Source: Vibrio crassostreae (GTDB lineage: Bacteria; Pseudomonadota; Gammaproteobacteria; Enterobacterales; Vibrionaceae). From it: a DNA stretch of 64,000 nt. The position numbers and the translations under genes are program-made. The stretch's first letter is position 1. Every line of letters starts with the position of its first letter. The notes under the pieces are model-generated. The model had not been told where the DNA came from. It was given only the letters and a program-made list of their open reading frames with translations, and searched no databases. Location: assembly GCF_024347415.1 (NCBI RefSeq), contig NZ_AP025476.1:744001-808000 (forward strand). The letters run 5' to 3'. Below, piece by piece: positions 35,393 through 45,726 of this stretch.

Positions 35393-38300
35393 TTGTTTAC
35401 TGTTTATCATTCCAATAAAGTTGATACTTTAAAAATCCTTCTCGTTCACTTAATCAAAAGTGACCCTTTAGCCAATCCTTTCGAAAAAGAGCAGATCTTG
35501 GTTCAGAGCCCGGGTATGTCTCAATGGCTTAAGATGGAACTCGCCAAAGAGTTTGGTGTAGCAGCAAATATCGATTTTCCTCTCCCAGCAACCTTCATTT
35601 GGGATATGTTTACCCAAGTGCTTCCTGATGTACCGAAACGCAGTGCTTTTAATAAAGAAGCGATGACGTGGAAGCTGATGAGTTTGCTACCCGCGAAGCT
35701 TGACCATCCTGACTTCTTACCCCTACAGCGCTATCTTGAAAACGACGAAGATGACTCTAAGCTGTATCAATTGGCAGAGAAAGTTGCCGATATCTTCGAT
35801 GGTTACTTGGTGTATCGACCTGAGTGGATGGCGATGTGGGAAGCGGGAGAGCCCGTTACAGAACTTGTAGATAGTGAGGGGCAGCAAGAACACCCTTGGC
35901 AGCCTATTTTGTGGAAAGCGCTTTATGATCAGACCCTCTCTCAAGGTCAATCAAAGTATCACCGTGGCAACTTGTATCACGACTTCATTGAAGCGCTAGC
36001 CAACCAACAAGGTCAGCTACAGCGCTTACCTAAGCGTCTGTTTGTGTTTGGTATTTCGTCGCTGCCTCCTCGTTACATGGATGCTTTGAAAGCACTGGGT
36101 GAGCAGATTGATGTGCACCTGATGTTTACCAACCCTTGCCAACATTACTGGGGCGATATTCGTGACCGTAAATACTTGGCTAGAGTGGAAGCGCAGCGTC
36201 GTAAGCAGTTTGCTTTGGTTGATGGTTTACCTCTACTTGAAGGCGAAGCCTCACCATTGAAAGATGGCATTGAAGCCAATATTGAAGACGAACTGCATAC
36301 CAGCCAAGCGGTCGGTAATAGCTTACTTGCGTCTATGGGTAAACTGGGCAGAGATAACCTGTTCTTGCTGTCTCAATCAGACAGTGAAGAGCATGAGTTC
36401 TTTATTGATGTTGAGAGAGACAGTCTGCTGCATCAACTGCAAGCCGATATTCTTGAGTTAGAAGAACACCAAGACGATCACATCTTAGACTCCAGCAACC
36501 ACAAACAAGTGGTTGAACTGGGCGATCGCTCGTTGACTGTACATGCTTGCCACAGCCCAATGCGCGAGGTTGAAGTTCTCCATGACCAACTGTTAGCAAT
36601 GTTTGACTCTGACCCGACATTAAAGCCACGCGACATCATCGTGATGGTGGCAGATATCAATGCTTACAGCCCTGCGATTCAGGCGGTATTTGGTAATGCT
36701 CCGGGTGAGCGTTATATCCCTTACTCGATCTCGGATAGAACGGCAGACCAAGAGAGCCCAATTCTGACCGCGTTCATGCAGTTGGTCGCGCTACCGAACA
36801 CGCGTTGTTTAGCTTCTGAGTTGTTGGAGCTACTAGAAATCCCAGCGATGATGGCACGCTTTGGTATTGATGAATTTCAATTTGAGCAAGCCAAGCAGTG
36901 GGTTGAAGAAGCGGGTATCCGTTGGGGCGTCGATTCTTCTACGGCAACCGAGTTTGATTTGCCTGCCACGGAGCAAAATACTTGGCTGTTTGGTATCCAG
37001 CGAATGCTACTGGGCTATGCGATGTCGGATTCTGCAGGTTTGTTTGAAACTGAACACTCTCCAATTGCCGCTTATAACGAAGTTCAGGGCATTAACGCCG
37101 AACTTGCAGGTAAGTTAGCGCATTTTATTGACCGCATTGCTCATTACCGTCAACGCCTTGCTGAGACGCAATCTATCGACATGTGGCGTGAAACCTTGCT
37201 GCAAATGATTGATGATTTCTTTGCGGTTGAGTTAGAAGGTGAGGTGGTGCTTAAGTCGATTCGCGATGCACTTTCTCAACTGAATGAACAGCTTGATGAT
37301 GCCTTGTACGAACAAGAGCTATCGCCAAGCATTATCTATCAGTACTTGAATAATAAACTGTCGGGCGCGCGTATTAGTCAGCGTTTCTTAGCGGGACAAG
37401 TTAACTTCTGTACGCTGATGCCGATGCGTTCTATTCCGTTCAAAACCGTTTGTCTATTAGGCATGAATGATGGTGTTTACCCGCGCTCAATGCCACCGGA
37501 AGGTTTTGATTTGATGAGCGCCCAAACTCGCTCGCCGAATGGCGTAGGCAAAAAGAGTCTAGCTCGTCCCGGAGACCGTTCTCGTCGTGATGATGACCGC
37601 TACCTATTCTTAGAGGCGATGTTGTCAGCGCAAGAATGTTTGTACATAAGCTATGTCGGCCGTTCGATTCAAGATAATACTGAGCGAGTGCCGTCGGTAT
37701 TGGTTTCAGAGTTGATTGAGTACTGCCAGCAGAACTACTGCCTAAGTGAAGACCAAGCGCTACCAAGTGATGATTCTGGTATCAAGCTGACTCAAGCGAT
37801 CAGTTTTGAACACACCATGACACCATTTAGCCCGGCTGCCTTTACTCAAGGTGATTCAAGCCATGTGCTGAGTTACGCCAAAGAATGGCTTCCTGCGGCT
37901 AACCGTTCCGGTGAACGCAGTGGTGAATTCAATCGTGCCTTGGATGACTATTTGCTTGGTGCGACCTATCCATTGGAATTGGATTTGGTTGAGCTGCAGC
38001 GTTTCTGGCGCTTGCCAGTGCAATACTTCTTTAATCGCCGCCTAAAAGTGGTGTTTGAGCCCCCGCTTCCGGTAATGGAAGACGATGAACCGTTCGTGCT
38101 TAATGGTTTAGAAAGTTTCCAACTAAAAGACGCTTTGCTTCAAGTATTACTCGATCATCCTGAAGGGGCGGATGAAGCGGTTCGCTTGTTTGTCTCTGAG
38201 CAAAAAGCTCAAGGTCGATTACCGGTTGGCGCTTTTGGTGATATCGAATTTGAAACCAACCGCGTTCAAGCAGAAGACTTAGCCAAAGAGATTCGATTTG

Positions 38301-38905
38301 TAAGTGGGCAGCCACAACAAGATCTCGAGGTAAATATTGAATTTGACGTACTAGGTGAGGGCAAACCGGTTCGTTTGATGGGTTGGCTGACTCAAAACTA
38401 TCAATCGGGTTTAGTGCGTTTCCGTAGTGGCAAAATTCGCTCGCAAGATTACTTGGCTGCGTGGGTCGATCACTTGTGTTGTGCGGTGATGGGGCACGGC
38501 AAAACGACTCATATTATTGGCTATGACAGAAAAGAAGGCGTGGTTCACCAAACGCTACAACCTATCGGCGATGCGCAGCAGGCGAAGAGTTTATTAGCTG
38601 AGTTAGTGCGACTGTTCTATCAAGGTATGACTGCACCACTGCCGTATTTCCCGAAAACCGCCTTGGCCGGCGTTGAAGCGGGCTTTAGCCGTGGTAAATG
38701 GGTCGATGATGAAGAGAAGTCGCTCAAGAAAATGGTCGATACTTTTAATGATAGCTTCGCTTTCACGGGCGAGGGTCGAGATACCTACATCTCGCGTATT
38801 TGGCCTAAGTGGGACGAGGAGCTGGCGGCTGAGTCGCGTATGTATTCAACGCTTGTGTTACAGGCGGCAAGGTTGGCTGCTGCCGATCTGGAAGATCAGA
38901 AGTAA
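35393..38905 (+). CDS. recC: Exodeoxyribonuclease V subunit RecC
   Basis: RecC is the scanning subunit of RecBCD that recognises Chi during double-strand break repair. The 1170-residue product begins with a TTG codon; the first residues (FTVYHSNKVDTLKILL) align with the RecC N-terminus RVYHSN, supporting this start, with GTGAG about 8 nt upstream. Helicase-like but inactive domains follow, then a nuclease-like C-terminal region. It is somewhat longer than E. coli RecC (1122). The order recC-recB-recD is kept here without the ptrA gene found between them in E. coli. Confidence 0.95.
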   Translation: MFTVYHSNKVDTLKILLVHLIKSDPLANPFEKEQILVQSPGMSQWLKMELAKEFGVAANIDFPLPATFIWDMFTQVLPDVPKRSAFNKEAMTWKLMSLLPAKLDHPDFLPLQRYLENDEDDSKLYQLAEKVADIFDGYLVYRPEWMAMWEAGEPVTELVDSEGQQEHPWQPILWKALYDQTLSQGQSKYHRGNLYHDFIEALANQQGQLQRLPKRLFVFGISSLPPRYMDALKALGEQIDVHLMFTNPCQHYWGDIRDRKYLARVEAQRRKQFALVDGLPLLEGEASPLKDGIEANIEDELHTSQAVGNSLLASMGKLGRDNLFLLSQSDSEEHEFFIDVERDSLLHQLQADILELEEHQDDHILDSSNHKQVVELGDRSLTVHACHSPMREVEVLHDQLLAMFDSDPTLKPRDIIVMVADINAYSPAIQAVFGNAPGERYIPYSISDRTADQESPILTAFMQLVALPNTRCLASELLELLEIPAMMARFGIDEFQFEQAKQWVEEAGIRWGVDSSTATEFDLPATEQNTWLFGIQRMLLGYAMSDSAGLFETEHSPIAAYNEVQGINAELAGKLAHFIDRIAHYRQRLAETQSIDMWRETLLQMIDDFFAVELEGEVVLKSIRDALSQLNEQLDDALYEQELSPSIIYQYLNNKLSGARISQRFLAGQVNFCTLMPMRSIPFKTVCLLGMNDGVYPRSMPPEGFDLMSAQTRSPNGVGKKSLARPGDRSRRDDDRYLFLEAMLSAQECLYISYVGRSIQDNTERVPSVLVSELIEYCQQNYCLSEDQALPSDDSGIKLTQAISFEHTMTPFSPAAFTQGDSSHVLSYAKEWLPAANRSGERSGEFNRALDDYLLGATYPLELDLVELQRFWRLPVQYFFNRRLKVVFEPPLPVMEDDEPFVLNGLESFQLKDALLQVLLDHPEGADEAVRLFVSEQKAQGRLPVGAFGDIEFETNRVQAEDLAKEIRFVSGQPQQDLEVNIEFDVLGEGKPVRLMGWLTQNYQSGLVRFRSGKIRSQDYLAAWVDHLCCAVMGHGKTTHIIGYDRKEGVVHQTLQPIGDAQQAKSLLAELVRLFYQGMTAPLPYFPKTALAGVEAGFSRGKWVDDEEKSLKKMVDTFNDSFAFTGEGRDTYISRIWPKWDEELAAESRMYSTLVLQAARLAAADLEDQK

Positions 38906-39073
38906 GTGGCTGTGATCGACAAGATCAGTAGCGTGTGCGCTGAATTAATGAAAAACGAAAGAGAGTCGCTGGTAAGCATTTGGGGTGCTTACTTTCCAGG
39001 TGAAGGGAATCAAGGTGAACAGAAGCAAGGTACAGGAAATAAAGTGGCCGCCAGTAAATCATTATTAGTGTAG
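38906..39073 (+). CDS. Possible 55-aa small protein between recC and recB
   Basis: An open frame starting GTG directly after the recC stop codon encodes 55 residues (VAVIDKISSVCAELMKNERE at the start, ending KSLLV). The middle is Gly/Glu/Gln-rich with near-repeats (GEGNQGEQKQGTG). GGAAG lies 14 nt upstream. The codons look reasonable, but no homologue is recognised. It could be noise in a degraded spacer. Confidence 0.3.
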   Translation: MAVIDKISSVCAELMKNERESLVSIWGAYFPGEGNQGEQKQGTGNKVAASKSLLV

Positions 39074-39314
39074 GGCGTTCGCTGTACGGCCACAGGTCAG
39101 AGGGACCATTATTCTGTGGTTCAAAGTAACGCCGTAAAGTACAAAACTCGTACGCGCTCCTGAACTCGTGGGCGCATAGTAGCGAGGCGATCTGAATTGA
39201 TCCGTGAGAGAGATCGCACTAACTATTAACAAATCAGCGTAGGACGTAAATTGAATGACGTTTTCCACGCTAGGTCACATTTGTAACAACATATTTATCA
39301 GAAGGCAGTAAGGC
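39074..39314. other. Intergenic spacer before recB
   Basis: About 240 nt with no supportable gene, breaking what is usually a compact recCBD unit. It has several short inverted repeats (for example GATCTGAATTGATC-like near 39188 and GCGC pairs near 39150). A separate promoter for recB is likely but was not identified. AGAAGGCAGTAAGGC before 39315 includes the ribosome binding site. Confidence 0.4.
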
Positions 39315-42300
39315 ATGACGACCACAAGCAGTGTTCAGGTAATTGCTCCACAGACACTCAATACCATGACGTTTCCACTTCATGGCGCGCGTTTAATTGA
39401 AGCATCGGCGGGCACGGGTAAAACATTTACCATCGCCGGCCTGTACTTACGCCTACTGCTCGGGCACGGCACGGCAGCACCACAAGGTGAGCTTACAGAA
39501 GCTACCCGACACCATGAGCCACTGACCGTAGATCAAATCCTGGTAGTGACCTTTACCGAAGCGGCAACCGCAGAGCTGCGGGATCGTATTCGTGCCCGAA
39601 TCCATGATGCACGCATAGCGTTTGCTCGCGGGCAAAGTGATGACCCAGTGATTGCTCCTTTGTTGCAAGAGATCGAAGACCACGCTGGCGCTGCGAAAAC
39701 ACTGCTTAATGCGGAAAGGCAAATGGATGAAGCGGCTGTCTACACCATTCACGGCTTCTGTCAGCGAATGTTGACTCAAAATGCCTTTGAGTCTGGAAGC
39801 CGTTTTGATAATGAATTTGTGACCGATGAAAGTCACCTGAAAGCGCAAGTGGTTGCTGACTATTGGCGTAAGCAGTTTTACCCGCTGCCTATTCAACTGG
39901 CTGGTGAGGTTCGTAATATTTGGGGCTCACCGGCTGCGTTATTAGCAGACGTCAATCGTTATCTGACGGGTTCTCCATTGAAGCTAACCGTAGAAGCGAT
40001 GTCGGGTGACTTACAAACTCTGCACAAGCAGAACCTAGACAAAGTGAAGCAACTCAAAGCGCTGTGGTGTGAGTCTGAAGCGGACTTTTTGGCTTTGATC
40101 TCAAGTTCAGATGTGAACAAGCGCAGTTACACCAAGAAGTCTCTGCCAACATGGTTAGAAGCGGTCACAGCATGGGCGCAGAGCGACACCCATGATTACC
40201 AGTTCCCAGATAAACTAGAGAAGTTCTCTCAAGCTACTCTACTTGAAAAAACACCGAAAGGCACTGTACCTCAGCACGCAGTTTTCGAAGCGATTGAGGA
40301 CTTCTTAAATTCTCCTGCAAACCTGAAAGCCCCGTTATTGGCGCATGCGATTACTCACTGTCGAACTATGCTAGCCAAGGCAAAACAGCAGAAGCAGTGG
40401 TTATCATTTGATGACTTGCTGACTCAGTTATCTGCGTCGATTGATGTCGATGAGCAATCATTGCTAGTGGAAAGAATTCGCACACTCTACCCGGTTGCGA
40501 TGATCGATGAATTCCAAGATACCGATCCGCTGCAATACAGTATTTTTAGCCGAATCTATCTCGATAACCCGCAATGTGGCTTGTTTATGATCGGTGACCC
40601 GAAGCAGGCTATTTATGGCTTCCGTGGCGCAGATATCTTTACCTATATCAAGGCGAGAAACCAAGTTAGTGCTCACTACACTTTGGGTACTAACTGGCGT
40701 TCAAGTGCCGATATGGTCAGTGCAGTAAACCAAGTGTTTATGAATTCGGACAGTCCGTTTATCTACGATCAAGATATTCCATTCCTGCCTGTTGCTGCCA
40801 GTCCATCGGCTGATAAGCGCCAATGGGTGATGAAGGGAGAAACTCAGCGCGCACTCACATTTTGGCTGCAAGAGGCTGAAGACAAGCCACTACCAAAAGG
40901 CGAATATCACAAGGCGATGGCTGAGGCGACGGCGAGTCAGATTCAAACCATTCTGACCGCTTCTCAAAACCAGCAAGCCTATTTTGATAACGGCAAAAAA
41001 CAACATGCCGTGAATGCGGGGGATATTGCTGTCTTGGTTAGAACCGGTAGTGAGGGTCGCTTGATTAAGAACGCGTTGTCGGAACAAGGCATTGCGAGCG
41101 TGTATTTGTCGAACCGAGACAGTGTGTTTACCAGCCTAGTCGCGCAAGATATTCAACGCTTACTGCAAGCGGTGCTGACGCCAGAAAATGATCGTGCATT
41201 ACGCGCGAGCTTGGCCTCTGAGTTGTTTGCTTTGGATGCCGCATCATTGGATGAACTCAACAACGATGAAGTGGTGTGGGAGAACGTCGTTAACGAATTT
41301 CGAGAATATCGTAAGTTGTGGCTACAGCGCGGCGTGCTACCAATGCTGCGTAGCGTTATCAGCAAGCGACATCTCGCGGAACGCTTACTGGAAGAAGAAA
41401 ATGGTGAGCGCTCACTTACCGATTTGATGCACATTGGCGAATTGCTACAAAAAGCAAGGCAGGAGCTCGATAGCGATTATGGCTTGCTACGTTGGCTAGC
41501 AGAAGCGATTTCCGATGCTCAAAATGGTTTAGGCGGGAGTGAGGATGACATTCAGCGTCTTGAGTCAGAGAGAAACTTGGTTCAAATCGTTACTATTCAC
41601 AAATCGAAAGGTTTGGAATATGACTTAGTATTCCTCCCATTTGTCGCGAGTTACCGAGAAGCGAGCGAAGGCAAGTTCTACGACCATGACTCAGATACCA
41701 CGGTACTAGATATTACCGGTAGCGACAGTGCCTTAGCCCAAGCCGATAAAGAGCGATTGGCGGAAGATTTACGTTTGATTTATGTAGCGTTGACTCGTGC
41801 GGTTTATGGCTGTTTCATTGGTATGGCGCCACTGCGTAAAGGGCGTTCAACCAAAGAGCCGACCGGCGTGCATTTGAGTGCGATGGGCTATTTGGTTCAA
41901 AACGGACAAGAGCAAGGTATTGCCGAATTGCACCAAGCTCTAGCGGCCATTGAAGGAAAAAATTCAAGTGTGCTGTTAGCCGAAACGCCAACCGCTCATG
42001 AGCAAGTGTTTGTACAAACAGAGCAAGTGAGTGAAGACTTACATGCTAATGAACTCAAGGCTTCAATTGACCGAGCCTGGCGAATCACCAGTTATTCGGG
42101 GCTTGTAAAACAAGGCAGTCACAGCGCGAGCCATGACGCGACCATTGAGGTGTCTGGCTTCGATATTGATTCGGCTGATGAGCAGGGTGAGTCTGAGTTA
42201 ATTGAACCTGAACGCTCTATCTTTACGTTCCCTCGTGGTGCTCGTCCGGGTACTTTCTTACACACCTTGTTTGAGGACGTTGAATTTACCGAGCCAGCAA

Positions 42301-42989
42301 CCAGTGAACATAACACGCAAGTAATCACTCACTTATTAGAATCAGAGCAATATGAATTAGAGTGGCTACCTGTGCTTCAGCAACTGGTCGATACAGTGCT
42401 GAACACCGCATTAGACGGCAAGAACTTAAAACTAAGCGAGAAAGACTCAACACAACGCTTAGTTGAGATGGAGTTCTTACTGCCAATTGAAGTATTGGCC
42501 TCATCAGAGTTGAATCAAACCATTCAATATCATGATCCATTGTCAGCCAAAGCGGGCGACCTAGGTTTTCAAACCGTGCAAGGTATGCTGAAAGGCTTCA
42601 TCGATTTGGTGTTCGAGCATCAAGGTAAATACTATGTTCTTGACTGGAAATCGAATCATTTAGGTGATGATGTTGCCGTCTACCATGGCGAGGCATTGAA
42701 ATCGGCGATGGCCGACCATCGCTATGATCTGCAATATCAAATTTATGCATTGGCGTTGCACCGTTTCTTACGCAGCCGCGTTGCCAATTACAGCTACGAA
42801 CAACATTTTGGCGGCGTGTACTACTTGTTCTTACGAGGAATAGACGGCCAATCTCAGCAAGGTATTTTCTCGGCGAAACCAACACTGGCGTTACTTGATG
42901 AAATGGATCAATTGATTGACGGTAAAGTGATAGACAGACGTTCAGCACAATTGAATGACGATGAAACTGGTCAGATGGGGCTTTTATAA
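39315..42989 (+). CDS. recB: Exodeoxyribonuclease V subunit RecB
   Basis: RecB is the 3'-5' helicase and nuclease of RecBCD. The 1224-residue protein has Walker A SAGTGKT at residues 31-37, the TFTEAATAELRDRIR motif, and Walker B MIDEFQDTDPLQY. The helicase motifs IHKSKGLEYDLVFLPF and LRLIYVALTRA come later. The C-terminal nuclease domain has the metal site in YVLDWKSNHLG followed by YQIYALALHRFL. The recD start overlaps its stop codon, so the two are translationally coupled. Confidence 0.97.
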   Translation: MTTTSSVQVIAPQTLNTMTFPLHGARLIEASAGTGKTFTIAGLYLRLLLGHGTAAPQGELTEATRHHEPLTVDQILVVTFTEAATAELRDRIRARIHDARIAFARGQSDDPVIAPLLQEIEDHAGAAKTLLNAERQMDEAAVYTIHGFCQRMLTQNAFESGSRFDNEFVTDESHLKAQVVADYWRKQFYPLPIQLAGEVRNIWGSPAALLADVNRYLTGSPLKLTVEAMSGDLQTLHKQNLDKVKQLKALWCESEADFLALISSSDVNKRSYTKKSLPTWLEAVTAWAQSDTHDYQFPDKLEKFSQATLLEKTPKGTVPQHAVFEAIEDFLNSPANLKAPLLAHAITHCRTMLAKAKQQKQWLSFDDLLTQLSASIDVDEQSLLVERIRTLYPVAMIDEFQDTDPLQYSIFSRIYLDNPQCGLFMIGDPKQAIYGFRGADIFTYIKARNQVSAHYTLGTNWRSSADMVSAVNQVFMNSDSPFIYDQDIPFLPVAASPSADKRQWVMKGETQRALTFWLQEAEDKPLPKGEYHKAMAEATASQIQTILTASQNQQAYFDNGKKQHAVNAGDIAVLVRTGSEGRLIKNALSEQGIASVYLSNRDSVFTSLVAQDIQRLLQAVLTPENDRALRASLASELFALDAASLDELNNDEVVWENVVNEFREYRKLWLQRGVLPMLRSVISKRHLAERLLEEENGERSLTDLMHIGELLQKARQELDSDYGLLRWLAEAISDAQNGLGGSEDDIQRLESERNLVQIVTIHKSKGLEYDLVFLPFVASYREASEGKFYDHDSDTTVLDITGSDSALAQADKERLAEDLRLIYVALTRAVYGCFIGMAPLRKGRSTKEPTGVHLSAMGYLVQNGQEQGIAELHQALAAIEGKNSSVLLAETPTAHEQVFVQTEQVSEDLHANELKASIDRAWRITSYSGLVKQGSHSASHDATIEVSGFDIDSADEQGESELIEPERSIFTFPRGARPGTFLHTLFEDVEFTEPATSEHNTQVITHLLESEQYELEWLPVLQQLVDTVLNTALDGKNLKLSEKDSTQRLVEMEFLLPIEVLASSELNQTIQYHDPLSAKAGDLGFQTVQGMLKGFIDLVFEHQGKYYVLDWKSNHLGDDVAVYHGEALKSAMADHRYDLQYQIYALALHRFLRSRVANYSYEQHFGGVYYLFLRGIDGQSQQGIFSAKPTLALLDEMDQLIDGKVIDRRSAQLNDDETGQMGLL

Positions 42990-45199
42990 TGACAACAACG
43001 ACCACTAATACCAGCATAGAAACAGCGAACACAACGAAGCCAGTTTCACTTATTCCTGAGCAACTCATGGATGTACTCAAGTTTCTTGCAGATAAGGGTT
43101 CGATTCGTCAGTTGGATTATCAGTTTGCCCGTTTTATTGCTCAGCAAGCCACGAGTTACTCTCAAGAAATCGGCTTTCTCGCGGGGGTAGTGAGTCATGA
43201 ATTAGGCAAAGGGCACATTTGTACTCAGCTTATACAGCAGCATACGACAGGCCCTGCACAAACGGCAGATCTAGCCCAGTTACTTGGTTTGTACGGTGAA
43301 ACGGCCCTGCAATTGAATCAAAAGTTGTTAGGTATTGATTGGTTGGCGGTACTTCAATCGTCCAATTTAGTTGGAGCAACCAATGACTGTGTTAAGCCGC
43401 TGATGTTTGATGGACAGCGTGTCTACTTACAGCGTTACTGGAACTACGAGGTTGTACTGGCTGACACGTTAAACCGTTTAAGTAAGCCAGTAGAGTTCAA
43501 TATTGAACAGAAAAAGGCGCTGACGGAAACACTCAATCAGCTCTTTGCACGCAGCTATCACTTCCTGTTTAACGCCTTAGCCAAGGCTGAAGCAAGCCAA
43601 CAAACGTCTCAGGTGTTACGCCAACAATTGGTGTGTGATCATCTTGATATTGTGAATGAGCAGGCTCTAGATTGGGGAGCAATCGACCAAGCGATTATCC
43701 AAGCCAAGCAGGTAACAGACTTAGATGTGCTAGACAGCTTGGTACCGTTATCGGCATGTTTGAACTGGCAAAAAGTGGCGGCAGCGGTGGCGCTGAGTCG
43801 TCGCTTTGCGGTGATTTCCGGTGGGCCGGGTACCGGTAAAACGACCACGGTAACCAAATTACTGTCGGCGATGGTCGAGCAATCATTAAGCCAAGGTAAA
43901 ACACCAACGATTAAGCTAGTGGCACCAACGGGTAAAGCGGCGGCGCGTTTAACTGAGTCGATTGGTAAAGCGATTGAACAGTTGCCATTAGCGCCTGAAG
44001 TGAAAGTCAACATACCAACTGAATCGAGTACCTTACACAGATTACTCGGCGCGATTCCTAACCGTGCTGAATTTAGACATAACCGACGCAATCCACTCCA
44101 CCTTGATATCTTGGTGGTGGATGAGGCCTCTATGGTTGATTTATCGATGATGTATAAGCTGGTGGATGCACTTCCTGAACACGCAAGGCTTATCTTGTTG
44201 GGTGATAAAGACCAACTCGCTTCTGTTGAGGCGGGCGCGGTGTTAGGTGATATCTGCTCATTTAATTCAACAGGCTATAGCACGGTGCAAGGCAACTTGA
44301 TTGCGGAGATGACAGGCTTTGATGCGATAGCCAATACACAACAAGCAAAAGCGGGAGCCGTTAATCCTCCGGAGATTGCAGATAGCTTGTGTATGCTGCA
44401 GAAGAGTTATCGTTTCGATGCACGTTCAGGTATCGGGCAGTTAGCAAAAGCAATCAATAACGGCTCTGCGAATCAAGTAGACCAAGTGTTTGCCAAAGGG
44501 TTTGGCGATATTGAAAATCATCCTCTATCGAGTGACAGCTACAACTTGATGCTACGTACTTTGGTTCATGAGTATGGTGCGTACCTCAATAGAATGAACG
44601 TGCCGTTGGAAGAGTTAGAAACTCAAGAAGCGAGAGCCAAATCGGTACTCGATTTGTTTAGCCAATGCCGACTGTTGTGCTCTATTCGTGAAGGTGATTT
44701 TGGTGTTAAAGGTCTCAACCATCGTATTGAAAGAGCGCTTGCCGCAAGACGTTTAGTGAATCCACACAACGATGAATTGTGGTATCACGGGCGACCTGTG
44801 ATGGTAACGCGTAACGATCATGGCTTGGGTTTATACAATGGTGATATTGGTATCTGCATGCTTGAATCGGATTCAAACCAACCTGAATCAACTCCTCGTT
44901 TGAAGGTCTATTTTGAACTGCCTGATGGCAGCGTGAAAGCTGTACTACCAAGCCGAGTGCCTGAGCATGAAACGGCTTATGCGATGACAATTCATAAATC
45001 TCAAGGTAGTGAATTTGATTTGACCTTAATGATTCTGCCACCAGATTTCAGTCCAATTTTGACGCGAGAGCTTATCTACACAGGTATTACACGTGCTAAA
45101 AAACAACTGATGATGTTCAGTGATACTAATGTATTGAAGCGTGGGATTAAGGTGAAAACAGAGCGAGTGAGTGGTTTAGGCAGTCGCTTAACTAGCTAA
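42989..45199 (+). CDS. recD: Exodeoxyribonuclease V subunit RecD
   Basis: RecD is the fast 5'-3' helicase of RecBCD. The 736-residue product has Walker A in SGGPGTGKTTTVTKLL, VVDEASMVDLSMM (Walker B), LLGDKDQLASVEAG, and the UvrD-like C-terminal motif AMTIHKSQGSEFD with ELIYTGITRAK. It is clearly longer than the 608-residue E. coli RecD. Extra sequence lies in the N-terminal region and between helicase motifs (around NTQQAKAGAVNPPEIAD). It shares the base A42989 with the recB stop codon. Confidence 0.96.
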   Translation: MTTTTTNTSIETANTTKPVSLIPEQLMDVLKFLADKGSIRQLDYQFARFIAQQATSYSQEIGFLAGVVSHELGKGHICTQLIQQHTTGPAQTADLAQLLGLYGETALQLNQKLLGIDWLAVLQSSNLVGATNDCVKPLMFDGQRVYLQRYWNYEVVLADTLNRLSKPVEFNIEQKKALTETLNQLFARSYHFLFNALAKAEASQQTSQVLRQQLVCDHLDIVNEQALDWGAIDQAIIQAKQVTDLDVLDSLVPLSACLNWQKVAAAVALSRRFAVISGGPGTGKTTTVTKLLSAMVEQSLSQGKTPTIKLVAPTGKAAARLTESIGKAIEQLPLAPEVKVNIPTESSTLHRLLGAIPNRAEFRHNRRNPLHLDILVVDEASMVDLSMMYKLVDALPEHARLILLGDKDQLASVEAGAVLGDICSFNSTGYSTVQGNLIAEMTGFDAIANTQQAKAGAVNPPEIADSLCMLQKSYRFDARSGIGQLAKAINNGSANQVDQVFAKGFGDIENHPLSSDSYNLMLRTLVHEYGAYLNRMNVPLEELETQEARAKSVLDLFSQCRLLCSIREGDFGVKGLNHRIERALAARRLVNPHNDELWYHGRPVMVTRNDHGLGLYNGDIGICMLESDSNQPESTPRLKVYFELPDGSVKAVLPSRVPEHETAYAMTIHKSQGSEFDLTLMILPPDFSPILTRELIYTGITRAKKQLMMFSDTNVLKRGIKVKTERVSGLGSRLTS

Positions 45200-45220
45200 A
45201 GGTGATTGAGGTACATGTAC

Positions 45221-45244
45221 AAAGCAACCATCCCTGGTTGCTTT
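45221..45244 (+). terminator. Hairpin after recD, possible terminator
   Basis: A 10-bp perfect stem (AAAGCAACCA/TGGTTGCTTT) with a 4-nt loop begins 21 nt after the recD stop. No T run follows beyond the stem, so terminator strength is uncertain. Confidence 0.6.
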
Positions 45245-45251
45245 GAGCGTG

Positions 45252-45443
45252 CTAGGAATCAGTCCCTAAAAACGCTCGAGTAAACGATATGTGGTTTATC
45301 TTGTATTTTGCTTGGCAATTCAAAATAAACTCTTTTAGATTCTCGCTCACAGGGAACACGCAGTGTACGTCTAGCCCTTCTAAGAATTGGTTATCAGCCA
45401 TATCCCAAAAACTTTGCAGCGAGTTACAAACAATGGTTCTCAT
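45252..45443 (-). CDS. Hypothetical protein, 63 aa
   Basis: A minus-strand frame encodes 63 residues from the ATG at 45443: MRTIVCNSLQSFWDMADNQF, then GLDVHCVFPVSENLKEFILN and a C-terminus ending LGTDS. The composition looks like a folded small protein, and codon use resembles coding DNA more than the overlapping plus-strand frame does. The frame could extend 33 codons upstream through a hydrophobic stretch. No family is recognised. GAG lies about 13 nt upstream of the chosen start, so initiation is weakly supported. Confidence 0.5.
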   Translation of the reverse strand: MRTIVCNSLQSFWDMADNQFLEGLDVHCVFPVSENLKEFILNCQAKYKINHISFTRAFLGTDS

Positions 45444-45726
45444 ATCAATGTTGCTCTTTTTGCTGTTTATATTAACGAGCAGAGCTAATGTTAGCGTGCT
45501 GACCGTCAACGGGTATAGCAATCCGTGCAGTGACCACCTCAATGCATTTGATATGACAACCGAGATGGTAATTCCAATAAAAACATTTGTTATTTTGTTA
45601 AAGCGACTAAATTCTATACAATTTTGCGTGTGAGTTAAAGTGCATAGTTAATAAATCTCATATAGAAAACGATTACGTTTGCAATTATTTTTATTTTGAA
45701 GTGAGATTCCGCTCCAAAAACTTTAT

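Noticed and set aside
45289..45633. Plus-strand 114-codon frame between recD and argA
   Set aside because: No ribosome binding site, composition unlike a protein, and it overlaps a more plausible minus-strand frame.
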